Source of the DNA: Drosophila pseudoobscura
Taxonomy: Eukaryota; Arthropoda; Insecta; Diptera; Drosophilidae
Direction: 5' to 3'
DNA: 64,000 nt
Assembly: GCF_009870125.1 (NCBI RefSeq)
Contig: NC_046679.1
Span: 9,858,001 to 9,922,000, forward strand
The translations under genes were made by a program, and so were the position numbers. Each line of letters opens with the position of its first letter. Positions within the stretch are counted from its first letter, which is position 1. Shown in pieces: positions 1 to 12,300 of this stretch. The notes beneath the pieces were generated by a model. The model worked only from the letters and a program-made list of their open reading frames with translations. It did not search any database and had not been told where the DNA came from.

Positions 1-191
1 GAGCGAAAAAAAGAACAAAATTAGTATACAAATAATAATATAATTTATTGAGTTTAAAAAGCTCTTAGAGTTCGGGTCAACCTGATTAGTGTGCTCAGAT
101 TTTTAGGTATTTTTATGCTAATAACTCAATTTATTTACCAAACGACCTCTTTCGGGGCAAACCCCATTTTATATTTTCAAACATTTCACAG
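1..191 (+). other. pnt: End of an upstream pointed intron
   Basis: AT-rich noncoding sequence ending in a pyrimidine-containing tract and CAG at 189-191, the acceptor of the next coding exon. The exons carrying the PNT/SAM domain of the long pnt product would lie before the window start and cannot be seen here. Confidence 0.6.
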
Positions 192-482
192 ATTGCGAGA
201 AGCCAAATGAGGATATTGTGCACGGCAACTCCTTTGAGTCGTCGGCCACCACTGCCTCGGTCTGTGGATCGGACCATCAGGTAGCCCCCAATTACCCCAC
301 GTCGAACACGGGAGCAGAGGGAACACCCAACTCCCAAACGGCGGGGGTCTCCAGTAATAATACTAGCAATAATACCAACAACAATAATAACAACAACAAC
401 CGCCTGTCGTCCATGGATTATGGTACGGGAGCGGGGAACAGTGATAAAAGCAGCTTCCATCCAGCATCCTCCCAGCACAATG
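192..482 (+). CDS. pnt: pointed, internal coding exon of the long (P2-type) isoform
   Basis: This exon is bounded by an acceptor CAG (189-191) and a donor GTAAGT (483). It enters with two bases completing a codon and leaves in phase 1. It encodes about 96 residues rich in Ser, Asn and Thr, with a polyasparagine run, and no folded domain. The outgoing phase matches the shared exon at 23979, where G plus GC makes a glycine, so the joined peptide reads HNG-YSSN. In D. melanogaster the long Pointed isoform carries a PNT/SAM domain and a MAPK site upstream of this linker and ends with the ETS domain. The PNT domain is outside the window, so assignment to P2 rests on phase, linker composition and position upstream of the P1 exon. 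The linker probably has no enzymatic role; it separates the MAPK-responsive domain from the DNA-binding domain. Confidence 0.85.
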
Positions 483-3400
483 GTAAGTGGATTGTATCCA
501 TATATTTATCCTGTACTTAGGCAGGGATATATCATTAGAAAATCAAATCAAAAGTGGAAGAAAAGGATTCAAGAAAGTCTTTTTAAAATCTCAACCATTT
601 CAAGCCTAAAAGGATGCTACTGCCGATACTTCTAATACGATATGAAACAAGTTGTATGTTATAGGGTTTTTTTTTTCTTAGAAGAATAATCTACGCTTAA
701 GTTTTGAGTAAAAAACGAAGAATTTCAATCATTTTAAGAAGAATTTTCAACAGTTTTGTGCTATAATTAATTGCTCGAATTCTTAAGAAATTACAGAATC
801 AACACAGAAAATATTTTACAAATTATCAAAGAATTTAAAATATTTTCCACTTGTGGCATGGACGAATTTTAGTATACAATTCTTTGAAAAATCAGTAGCT
901 ATTCTAAATGACATTCCATACATTCTTGCTAATAAATATCGCATTTAATTATTGAGTTTTGCTCCCTGATAGAGATACTTTCGTTCATTCGTATGAAAAA
1001 TACCGATTTGACCTTAGATTACTCTTAAAAATGATGTATAAAATATTCGGTTTTCATAGAAAACATTTATTTTGATTGAATCATCAAACTTAGGGTTTTA
1101 ACAATAAAGTCGTGGAAGATTCAAATTGTATCTATGAAAATCTCACAAATCGATCAGAAGATATCGATTAGATAAAGATGCAATCCTTAATCTTTTCCTT
1201 GGGTCCCAAAATATCTATCTAACATAGATTTTGAAGTAAATGTTGCATTTTTAGATACAATTCTATGAGATATGAAATGCTAAAGCTGACACGTATACTC
1301 AAGAGTATTTCTCTTAATCATTCACCATTTCTAGACGAATTTATTCGCAAGTAAATCTTGTGCATTCACTGGAATTACACTCTAATCGATATCCAACGAT
1401 GAACGACATCCGCCAATCGATGGATCGCATCAGATCGAGTCTGAATCTGAAGAATCATTAAGCGATCATCAGCTTTTGTTTATGGCACATCCTCTCGGGG
1501 TGTAGTCGATTTGCGGTCAAATGATGAACGATACGAGCCATTTTGGCCATTATTCGGATCAGTATTTGGCATGTGTTTAGTGTGCATCCGGCCCCTGGAA
1601 CTAAATTCAAGAGCAAATCCATAACTAAATTCAAAATGAGAGCCAATTTAAACAATTCATTTGCACACACTCGTACGTCTCGAATCGATGGCAACAGCAG
1701 ATACTAGTATCTATCTTATGGATGCATCTACAGGGAGCGTAGAGTGTGTATGCTTTTGACTTTTTGTTTAACATTCCATTCGCCTGTGATTTGTATTTTT
1801 AATTTATTTATGTGAAATTGAAACGGAAATTAAATTTTAAAACAAATAGCAAAATCCGTCTGTCTGTCGCTGTCGCTGTTGCTGTCGCTGGAGCCTGGCG
1901 CCTGCGTAGGCCGCGTAGAGAGTCGCCGCAGAGACTCCGCTCTGGGGGCTGCAGCATATCCAAATATCCATTTAAATTGTTTACATATTAGGCACGGGAA
2001 AAAGATAGACGCCAGTGGCACAGCTTGAGATTGAGATACATTTATTTAATGCGTGTGGCTGTACAAATTGGAACAGAGGGGCATCAGGCAGCATCATCAA
2101 GCCCCCATTGTGTACAGGTCATCGGTGGCAGTGTCAAGATGATGTAGTATGCGATACAAAATGTTGAATGATTAATCAACTTTGCCCCACAGCATGCACT
2201 CGTCTGCAGTCTGCAGCAGTCTTCTGCCTCCGATCCGATGAAAGTTTACAGCCAAAGCCCACTCCTCACATTATAATAAATTAATTGAATTTATGGTCTT
2301 TGACACATTATGACCATAAATGTTCAAAACATTTACATATCGAGACCCAGCGGCAGATCCAGACGTGTGCGCGGCTAATGAAACAATCAAATCATTTGGC
2401 CAGATCAAATAACATTAAAAATTATAGAGATAAACTCTCTAGATAAGCGTATACCCTGCCCCTGAAGATTTTTATGGGTCTTTAACAAAAATGTAGTTCC
2501 TTTTATCTGTTCAAGAGTTTTCCTCAAGTTTTTTCTGGCGCCTATATGGAATTTATGGGTGGTACTTCCTATCAATCGGAAGTAGTATTTCCGCATTACA
2601 TTGTTAAACCAAGTAATCCTTATTTCATTAAAGTGTTTCCGTAATTTAAAGTATTTTTCAAATGCATGATAGCACACCTACTCAAGTCTTGAGATTCACT
2701 CGAATCTTACTTATAAGTTGAGACTGTTTTGAGTGTCTGATAACACATCGATAACAATCATTTTATAATAGTAAGTTCCAGGAACAATATCTCTTCACTT
2801 CAACTTATGAACATTTATAGCCAACAAATTTTGCAAACATTTTTTATGCATTTATTAACAGAAAGGGGAAACTACTTTTACAAATTCCAAATGTTCTAAA
2901 AACGGCAACTTCGTCATGCATTAAAATTTTAATATTATTTATTTTAGGCAATCTTTGAAGGTTCTAATAAGATATATCAATATAGATATGTTCTGTAAAA
3001 TATTTTATGATAATAATATAATTTGGTGACCCCGAAATTCACTAATAGTTGGAATCTCTTGCATTTTAAGGTAGGACAAACATTTTGGTAACCCCGATGA
3101 GTAATATAAATCATTAGGAAATCGATCTTTTGGTTTGCATAGTTTAGAAAAATAAAACAGAAACCTTTTCGGTATCCAAAAGTTCCAAAAATAACAACAA
3201 CAAAAAAACAATTTTCTACTCAATATTTCTAGTGACCCCAATTCTCCATTAATATTAAAAATCTTTGCAAAGAAAAGTAGATTCCAACTCTGATTATTCA
3301 GTAACCAAACATGGAGCTCTGAAGTCTTCTTTTGGGGCATAACAAAAATAAACATCCTTCAGTCTTAAGGTATCTTTCAGTGAGAGTATCTCAGATAAAA

Positions 3401-4907
3401 TTCCACAGCTTTGCATGCACTTCCCCATGATCATTTCAGGGGTTGTGCGCTTCTGAGTTCTTCAATTTGATTCAATCATTTGTATATGTAGTTCTCGGTT
3501 TCGCTGTTAATGTTGAGAACTAGCCCCTGTTGTCATCATCGTTGTTATTATTATTTCAATCTTTTGGATAAACCACTCAGTGGGGGCCCCCTCTCGCTCT
3601 GTGTGTTGGCCCGCATCTACGGAAATTATGCGGTAGCCCCTACCCTACCCTCACGTGTAGGCTTTTCTTAATTCGTTTCGATTGTCTTTTTGTCAGTCAT
3701 TAATTTGCTGCATTTGCATATTATTGATGATCATTTGCATATCCCTCGAACGGTCTGTGTGAAAAATTGATTGACCCCCGACAGTGGATACACGAGTGGT
3801 GCATCTTTTAAGAGCGGATTCCTAGTTGCGTGACTCTGTTGACACTTTGAACCCGAGGTTCTCCCTGGATTTTGCAGCGGGCACTCTCCAGAGTCAGACA
3901 ATTATGCAGATGAGTGGCCTACAGTTTATGGGTTCCAGGTGTTTGCTGCTGCCGCAGAAGACCTTCAGGGATGGGGGGGTGCTTCGGTGCTCGGGCCTTA
4001 AAACTCACTCATTAAAACTAAAAACAAATTATGATTAATTACAGACATTAAGAATCGAGTTCATGCCTTTGGCGAACCAAGTTTCCAAATGAGAAAAATG
4101 GAAACATGGAAAAACTAACCAAAATCCGAAAATAAATAATGAAAACAGTGTCATGAACACACGCTTCACTTTTGCCCAAGTCAACGAAGTGGATCTTCTC
4201 TTCTTTTAATTTTTGGGGGCTACATTGTGTCCTCCCACCCCCCTTGAGATCGTGCAACACCTACAACAACTACACGATGGTTGGAAAAATCAACGAAGCG
4301 CAAAAAAGCTGAAAATGCCTCAAAGTTTCATCATCATTCCGAAGGGGGGTACTGAATGATTTACGATCTTGCACTTTAACGCAGTTTTTTGTTTTTTTTT
4401 TCATTCCTCCTCAACACTCACTCACTCACTCACTCGTTCGCCATTCATTCATTTATTCATTCATATTGAAAGTATTTTCCTTTTTTGCCTACAATCAATA
4501 GACAGACACACGAAAGATACAATAGCTCACAGATACACAGATACTCACATATGAGCGCTGGATGATTGCCGCACACACATCCATGACCAGACCCCAGAGA
4601 CCCCCAGAGCCCAGAGCCCAGGGTCTTTTCAATGTTTTGGTTGAGAGCATATCTAGGCTAGTGTATCTGTATCTTAGATATTTGCACGCAAAATTGTTGC
4701 TATCTTTCGGATTCATTGTTCTTCTTTTGGGCTTAAAATTTGATTTGTTTTTTGTCTTTCGCGAGACAGAGAGATATACCCATCTACATTTATGATGTCA
4801 TTCCCATCGTATCCCTTGATGAAAACCCAAAAATGAATTCAAGTTTATTTCCCTTTGTTTACCTGCAAACAAAGTTTTAGATTTGCAAAAATTCTATTGG
4901 AGTTTGT

Positions 4908-4938
<31 letters not shown>

Positions 4939-5759
4939 AGTACCGTGTATCTGTATATATTTGTATCTGTATCTCTGGCTGCTGTTGTTGCTCTTTTATT
5001 TCTACATAATAAAGTGCCTGATGCGTGAAATGTTTGTCCAAGCTTGAAGAGTTGTTGCCATTGTTGTATGCCTCTAGCCTGCCGCCGGCTGTTGATTCAT
5101 GTTCATCATCATCATCATCATCATTGGTCGTTCCAGCTCTATAGAACCTCCGTTTTTCAACCTCTCCTGAGTTTAGCTTCAACTTCAGTTCCATTCCCCA
5201 CTCTTCGATCCTCTGATCAGCGGATCTCTGGCTTACAGAATGACACATTTAATGCACATTTGAAGATACATTTTGTAGCTGGCGACTGCTCTCCTCACAT
5301 GTCTTTAGAGCTCTACCATGTGACAGTTTGTAGACTCTCTTGAGTCTCTGCTTCTCTTTCTAGCTCTCTCTCTCTCTGCTGTTGTCAAGTTTAGTTACAG
5401 TTTGTTGATTTTGAAAATGACAATGGAATGACAATCTTTTAGTTCTCCCAGAAAGACGGAGACAGAGATAGAGACAGCAGACAACAGACAGTGACATGTG
5501 GCAGACGTCATCCATGAAGGTAGACGACACATAGATTATATTCATCTTTTCACTTTCGTTGGCGATTTGTTTGCTCAAGTCATGGGGCACTCATGGGAAA
5601 GTTCTTATGAAAGAGTTCAGCAAAAAGTCGGAAAAAGTGAAGGAATTATGGTATAGGCTTTTAAGGAAAGTGTCTAGAAAACTCTGTGGCAGCTGTTGTA
5701 TCTTTCATGACTTTATTTTGTGTGTAATAACACTATTGGATGAAGGATGAAGATGATAA
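483..5759 (+). other. pnt: pnt large intron, first part
   Basis: No protein-coding exon is supported here. Positions 483-3400 are AT-rich with short homopolymers. Microsatellites appear from about 4.4 kb: a CTCA run (4416-4433), a CT run (4907-4934), a CAT run (5100-5126), CT runs near 5352-5376, and GACAGA-like words at 5460-5500. GTATCT words cluster at 4667-4680 and 4945-4975. Such introns usually contain enhancers, but I cannot pick one out from sequence alone. Confidence 0.6.
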
Positions 5760-5797
5760 TGATAAGGAAGGATAAATATCGTAGAAAAATATTATTT

Positions 5798-6042
5798 ATT
5801 GCCAGAGTACTAATAAATGAATTCTAGAATAATACTAGAAAATACTCCACTGATACTAGAAGAATACTATGCTGATACGATAATAATAATACTAGCTTGG
5901 TGCCAGTAGTTAATTAATACTAGTTAATTAGCACTAGAATAATACTAGGAAAATCCTAGACTTATACTAGAAATTTAACACTAGACTGGTAACGGAATAC
6001 TAATGAAAAAAATACTGAACTGGTGCTAGAATAATTCTAGAA
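5798..6042. repeat. Degenerate AATACTAGA repeat array
   Basis: About 245 bp in which AATACTAGA-like words (AATACTAG, ATACTAGA, ACACTAGA, TTCTAGA) recur roughly every 12-30 bases, with TTAATTAA interspersed. Copies are diverged, so this looks like an old expanded simple repeat inside the pnt intron. No coding potential. Confidence 0.6.
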
Positions 6043-6060
6043 CGTATTTCCCATATATCC

Positions 6061-9000
6061 TTTGTGCCTCGACAAAAACGTTTTTTTATTTAATTTTTTA
6101 CAACATTCTCTTAAATTTATGAATCTACTCGAATAATCACCCAGTTTTACAGGATGTAATTCCATAATATTCCTTGGTTACAAGAAATCAAAGCATTTAT
6201 ACCACTTTTATAAAAAAACTCATCACCTCTCAAAATCATTTTCCTGAAAAGTCACTCCTCTATCATTAAGCCTCTAGTTCAGACGGAAAAACATGACTAA
6301 ATTTCCAGTTAATCCCAAACCAAAAACTTAATTACAGAATAGCAAATACGAGTATGCGAACCATTAAAAATCCAAGTTGAATTATCAAGAATCATTCCAT
6401 GAAATTAGATATTTCTGCAGAGAAACCACCAAAAGCCAATTACCATACAATGTACATGGGCGGATAAGAGATGGAAGATGGAAATTATGATCACCTCGGA
6501 TGAAGCAGAAGAAGTATCTTCCCCCGACTGATATTTCTGCTCTCCATATTAATTACACTAAATTCAGCCATTAACGCAAGATAGTTTTCACCTCCCACAA
6601 ATTGTTGTGGCAACAGAGCAGAACAACTGAAGGAAAGCCCCGAGGAAAGGCCAGAACTATGAAGCGTTGGAGAAGAAATCTTTTTCGATACGCAACATAA
6701 AACCTAAAGAGTCATAACACAGAAGGGAATTATGTTGATTGCAAATTTGTTAAGGTCATAAAATGGAATTTTAGTTTTAATTTCAACGCCATTTCCATTG
6801 TTTTGCAGTCGGTAAAAGAAAAAGAAACGGAGAAGTAACAGAAAAAATAAAAGAAGAAGTAGTAGAGCACTTCTAGCATATTATTATGGCATTTAGCGGA
6901 ATTTAAGAGGCGGCCCACTTCGGTGGCGACTTCTACTCGACTCCACAGTGCCACAGGGAGAATTAATCATTCTCCAAAAGAATGGAAGTGGCAGAGGGGC
7001 GTGGCCAAAGGGGGTGTGGGCGCTGGCAGCGCCTCGAGGGCCTTCAGAAATCACATTGCCACTAATTAACATACTCGACTCCCTGCCTCTGGCTCTGACT
7101 CCGACTCCTACTCCGATCTGGGAGTATTTTTCGGACTACGCGCCTGCGCGCTTCGCTGCTCAAAGCCGCTACTGAAGTCCGGGGCTTTGGATCTCATGGG
7201 GATGGGGGATGATGGTGGAAGGTGCGGGATCTGTACGAGCCATGGCACAGGGGGGTATGTGTGGCATGAGGTACGCAGAGAGCTGTGAAAAGTCAAGTCA
7301 ACGTTTTTCATTTCAGTTTTTATGGTATTTTTCAGTCTGCGGGTTTTTGTTCTATCTAAAGACTGGAATCAGACGATAGTGCTGTCTATTGAGAGATACC
7401 CTGTAATATATATTGAAAAGATAGATTGTTGAAAGACAGATAGACTTTTTTCATTCCTGAAGAGGTTTTCATTGAATTCATTCATTGCACTTCTATGCAT
7501 ATCCTCTCCTTTAAGAGGTATCACCTTATTCGATCACTTTAAACTAAATTCTACTGCTTCTGTTTGCTTTGTGCTGCCATTCCTGTGGTTTCTGGCTGTT
7601 GACTGGTGGCTTGTGGGATATCTCTATAGGTGTATAGGTGGTGCATCTATATAACCATCTCTGCTGATGTCTAACCCTACCCTTCACACACTTTGCCCAT
7701 CTGTTCTCCTCTCAGCTGAAAAAGTTACGCGGATTTTGTTTAATTTATTACCATATTCAGTGGAATCTGACGCGCGCCAAGCGAGAAGAGCACGAGGGCT
7801 AGAAGAGAGCACTCCACCGACATTCGGATCTAATGGAGGGGTATACTCGCACTCTACTCCCCTTCTATGCCTCTCGCACCTTTATTCCCCGCCTCTTCAA
7901 TAGCCCCCTTCTCCTCTATTTTCTCTCTGTATACTCCTAAAATTCAAATGGGATTTTCAGCCTAGAATCAGTCGTAGTTTTTGAACTGTTGCTGATGTTG
8001 CAACAACACACTGGCTGTCGACGGCAAAGTCTCCTCGAACTTTAATTTATGATGCCCTTCCAGAAGGGTTATATGATTTTTGCTAGTTTTTTGAAAGGGA
8101 ATTATCTCCGCAACAGTCAAGTCAATGGACAGATTTTTTAACTTTGCACAAAACGATCTATATATATATATGTATGTAGATAGAAACCAAAAAGATTGGA
8201 TCGCTATCATTAGTTTTTTAGGAAAAGTTACCTAAAAAAAACTTAAATGTCTTGTTCTGGAAGATACTTCAATGAATCTATTAAAACTTCTATATTAAAT
8301 CATAAATATTTCATGTTTTTAAAGATAATCCCTCCATACTTTAGAATTCGCATTATAATATGTTTCTCAGTAAATAACCAAAGTTAAATCAAAATCGTAG
8401 GACTATATTCTATAGTAAAGATCTTTCGGCAAGTGTATCCAGGTGTAGCCTTGCTCTTGATGGTTTTTTATTTTGTTTTTACCTCTACGTTTCTGTTGTT
8501 GTATTTTCCCATTTTTCCATTTTATTTCGTTACGAACGTAGATGTAAATTTACGCCATAGAAAAGCCTCGTTACGGTCGAGTTCATCTAAAACAAAGAAC
8601 GCAAAGAACAACAAATGTTGGGGGAGAAACAGCAACAACAGCACAACAAAAATACACACACAACAAAAAAATTAAACATTAAATTTGTATAATGCGAAAG
8701 CCGCTAATAGAGAGAAAGAGACGCACAGAGAGATGGTTGGATTGGAGCAAAAGAGATGGTTAGATGGCGGCAGCAGTCCCCAAAAGGCAATGAACGAGAC
8801 GTGGTGTAAATGAATGAAAGAGACGAATTGCATTTGATTTCAGATGCAAATGCAAATGCAGGCTTCGGCGGTGTCCATCCATAAAGAGAAGAGAGATATA
8901 TAGATAGATAGAGGGACAGAGAGACAGAGCGGTGTACCACCTTGAACTGCAAATCAAAAGGGTTAACGTTAACCCCATGTGAATACATATCTCTATAGAA

Positions 9001-9280
9001 CTTTTGGGTTAAAAATCGTTGCATATTCATACTATATGAAATGTAGATTAGAGTTGGACAGACATAAATCACTTTTGAAATATTGTTTTAGAACTAGGGT
9101 TTAAAATCTTTGAATGTGTTTGAGAATTAATATAATTCGGATAGTATATTAGAACATCGTACTAGTTTGAGTAATATTGGAGGGATAAAATGCAGAATAG
9201 TTTTAAAAGTTTTATATACTTAAACTAAAAAAATAGCTAGTTAATGTATGGTTTGAAATAAAGAAAACCAGTCGAAACAT
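6061..9280 (+). other. pnt: pnt large intron, second part
   Basis: Noncoding. A GC-richer patch at 6900-7300 contains CTC/CTG pyrimidine words (7075-7125). A TA run lies at 8156-8172. Pyrimidine/purine tracts and a perfect 16-bp palindrome (8960-8975) lie in the last kilobase. No open frame has coding character or splice signals consistent with a gene. Confidence 0.5.
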
Positions 9281-9390
9281 TAGTAGCTGCTACTAGCTCT
9301 ACTCCTCTTTCAGTACGGCGTCTCTTGCCGGAGTTAGGGAGATGTAACGGCCGTACTTCGGTGGTGGAAAGAGGGAGTGAGAGATATGTA
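9281..9390. repeat. Inverted-repeat region with potential long imperfect hairpin
   Basis: A near-perfect 15-base palindrome (TAGTAGC T GCTACTA) starts at 9281. It is followed by an 8-bp perfect stem AGTACGGC (9312-9319) / GCCGTACT (about 9350-9357). Outer arms, ACTCCTCTTTC at 9301-9311 and GAAAGAGGGAGT ending near 9378, also pair, giving an extended imperfect hairpin. It could be a foldback element remnant, an RNA hairpin in the pnt intron, or chance. Confidence 0.45.
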
Positions 9391-12300
9391 TCAAATACCG
9401 CTTCGGCATGGAAATAGTTAGAATATTTATAATTAATTGAAAAGAGGATAGAAGGACTATATTAATTAGAACGTGCTTTACAAATTTGATTGTTAAAAGG
9501 TCTTTGTTTAATTAATACAAAAATAATAAAATCAATTAAAAAACTGTATATTCAATGCCTTAATTAAACTCTAAATCATTTTCAATGTCAATTTGTGAAA
9601 GAGGAATAAAAAACAAAACAAAAGGCAATCATAAGAATAATTAAATATAGTTTGTGGAATTAGACTAGGAAAAAGGAGTGGGGATAGATAGTTGGGTGAG
9701 GCCAGTGAGGAGTGTGTGTGAGGACTGTGTCTCTGTTGGCAATTAATTCGCAATCAACTTTCAAAATGTTTCGAGTATATTTGCCGTGCGACAACAACAG
9801 CAACAACAGAAACTTTGAAGCGAGGCAGGCACTTTATGCATCATTAAGAATTAGGCAAACGAACAGCAAAAAAAAAAAGCGGCAGAAACCAAACGACAAA
9901 ATGGAGAAATAGTCTTACAGACAGCACACACGACATACGCACGCAGCTAGCAGATACAAATGTATCTGAGTATCTGAAGGAGAGTTACCCAACGAACGAC
10001 GGAGCGAACGAGCGACAGCGAACGACCGATAATTATTAACTCGCAAACAAACGAAACAAATAAATAAAATCAAATCAAATGTTCGACGAATGTTCGAGTG
10101 GAGACGTGGAGGGGGGGTCGGTTGGCTCTGTAAAGAACTGAACCAACATCCGTTGGCCAAGTCAATGAATGGGGCATGGGGCATGGGGTATGGGTATGGG
10201 GGGGACTTCTCTCTGAGCCAAGTTAAAGCTGAGGCTGAGGCCTTAAGCCTGAGCCTAAACCCGAGCCGGTTCGAATGGGTGAATGAATGAATGACTGAAG
10301 GGGGTGAACAGTGAATGAGTCAATGAATGAGTGTGGCGCTGAATGAACTGTAACTTGTTTTAGATTTTGCAGACAATCCATGACCCTCCCTCTCCCACCC
10401 CCCACCTCCACCTCTTCTGGGGGCTGTAATTTGGTTTTAACTCTCTTTTTTTTCGCTGTTGTTGTATTTTATTTATTCGTTGTCTTTTTGAAAAGAGTTC
10501 ACATGCGAGTGAGGAGAGACGACTGGAGACGATGGCAAACGGCGACAAAATGTTGACCGGATGTGAGGCTGCGTTTTTTCTCTCTCTCTCTTCTTCTCCA
10601 CCACTCGCTGTCTCTCTCTCTCTCATCATTCATTGCTCCTTTTGGACCCATGAGTGGAGCCCCTGTCTGTGTATCTTGGGCTCCCTGTGCAGACATTAAT
10701 TATATTATTAAAGCAAATTTCAACGCTAAAATTAATAACTCTGATGAAATTATGTCTCAGGTTTGTGGTTGCTTGTTTGCTGGGGATACCTCTTGGTACT
10801 CTTGTGGGTGCGATGTGGGGTATGATGGGTTCCAGGGGATGTTTGAGACAGTCAGAACCCCAGCCCGGTCTTTGATCTTAGAAAGAATACTTGAGTGATA
10901 GCAAAGTTGGGTTCTTTTTGATCGAGTTTATAGACATCAATCCCATTATTCAACCTATAAAATTCTTCAGTATTTTCAGAACCTAAAAGATTTTCAGCTG
11001 ATTTTTGGTTTTGTTGTAGAAATTACTATTATCTACCCACCTACCAAAAATCATCCAAATGTAATCATTTTTACAGCACTTACAACATATTTTTTTGGTG
11101 GATTCTGATTACGCAATTTTGTACTTTTAAAAACACCAAATAACTCTCTTTTTTGGGTATCCCATAGTCGTAATATGTCCCCTATATGATTCCCATTTGA
11201 TTCTTTGTACACCTTTTGGTTTCTGCTTGCTCCAAAGGAGGAGTTAATTTCGTTTCAGTTAAGGACATTCTGTTGTGGCCTCCATTAAGCCGCAATTTCC
11301 TTTGGCATTTGCGCCAAAAAGACTCCCCCAAAACCAGTCGCACATCTATCCTTCTATCCCTCTATCTATCTTTCTATCCATTCATCGATTCCTTAATCTT
11401 TCGCGGAGCCCCATCTTCGGTCTGCTGTCAGCGCCTTTGCAATTTCCTTGCATATTTCCGCTTTTAGGCGTTTTCCATCAGTTTTTCTTTCTTTCTTTTT
11501 TTTTTTTTTGGTTTTTGTTTCGAATGCAATTCGTGTTTATTTATTTTGCTCAATGGAGCAGAGCGGAGCGGGGGGCAGGCCGGCAGGAAAACTGTTTGGG
11601 GGTCTTCTCTCAGTTTTGCAATTTTCATTAACAATTTTTGGTTTTCTCGAATTTTGCGGCCGCCGCCGCGTGTTCGTTAATTGAATTGTGTTAAAAATTT
11701 GTTTTCTCTTGCGTTTATTGTGGGCTGCGAATGATGGAAAGATTTACATAAACTGTGAATACTTGAGGAGAAAATCTAGGAACATTTATGAGAGGTTTGA
11801 ATGAATAAATGCAGGCATATTCATTCACTTTACAACAATATTTATTCAAATTGTGCCTCAAAATCCTACTATATTTCGTTCCTCTATAAAAACAAACCCC
11901 TACTTGCGAGTATTTCTTGTAACTTCCGGTTCCCAAAGGTTTCGGACCGCAAAGACACAATTATGATGCCAAAGTCAACAAGCAAATACTTGAGTCTAAG
12001 ATAAATCCCGAAATGGGTAGAAAATAGTTACAATTTAAAGCAAAACTCACCCTCCCAACGAAAACCTTGGGAACCCGACACTGGAAACACTTGTCCTGCT
12101 CGGACCTCAGGCAAATAACGAAATTATATAGAAATGCGATTGTTTGGGATATGAAAAATGCAACAAATCGACGGGCCATATAGGGGTGCTCGAGGGTTGT
12201 TGATTGCGGAGAGAGGGTGAACGCAAATTCCGGTAGAGCAAGTGCTGGTCCGGACATGGTCTGATGTCTATCAGTGGATGCAACCACCATGGCAAAAGGA

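Noticed and set aside
9985-10100. ACGAACGA-rich stretch as a further pnt promoter/leader
   Set aside because: Composition resembles a fly 5' leader, but there is no TATA box, initiator or donor site that links it to a coding exon.
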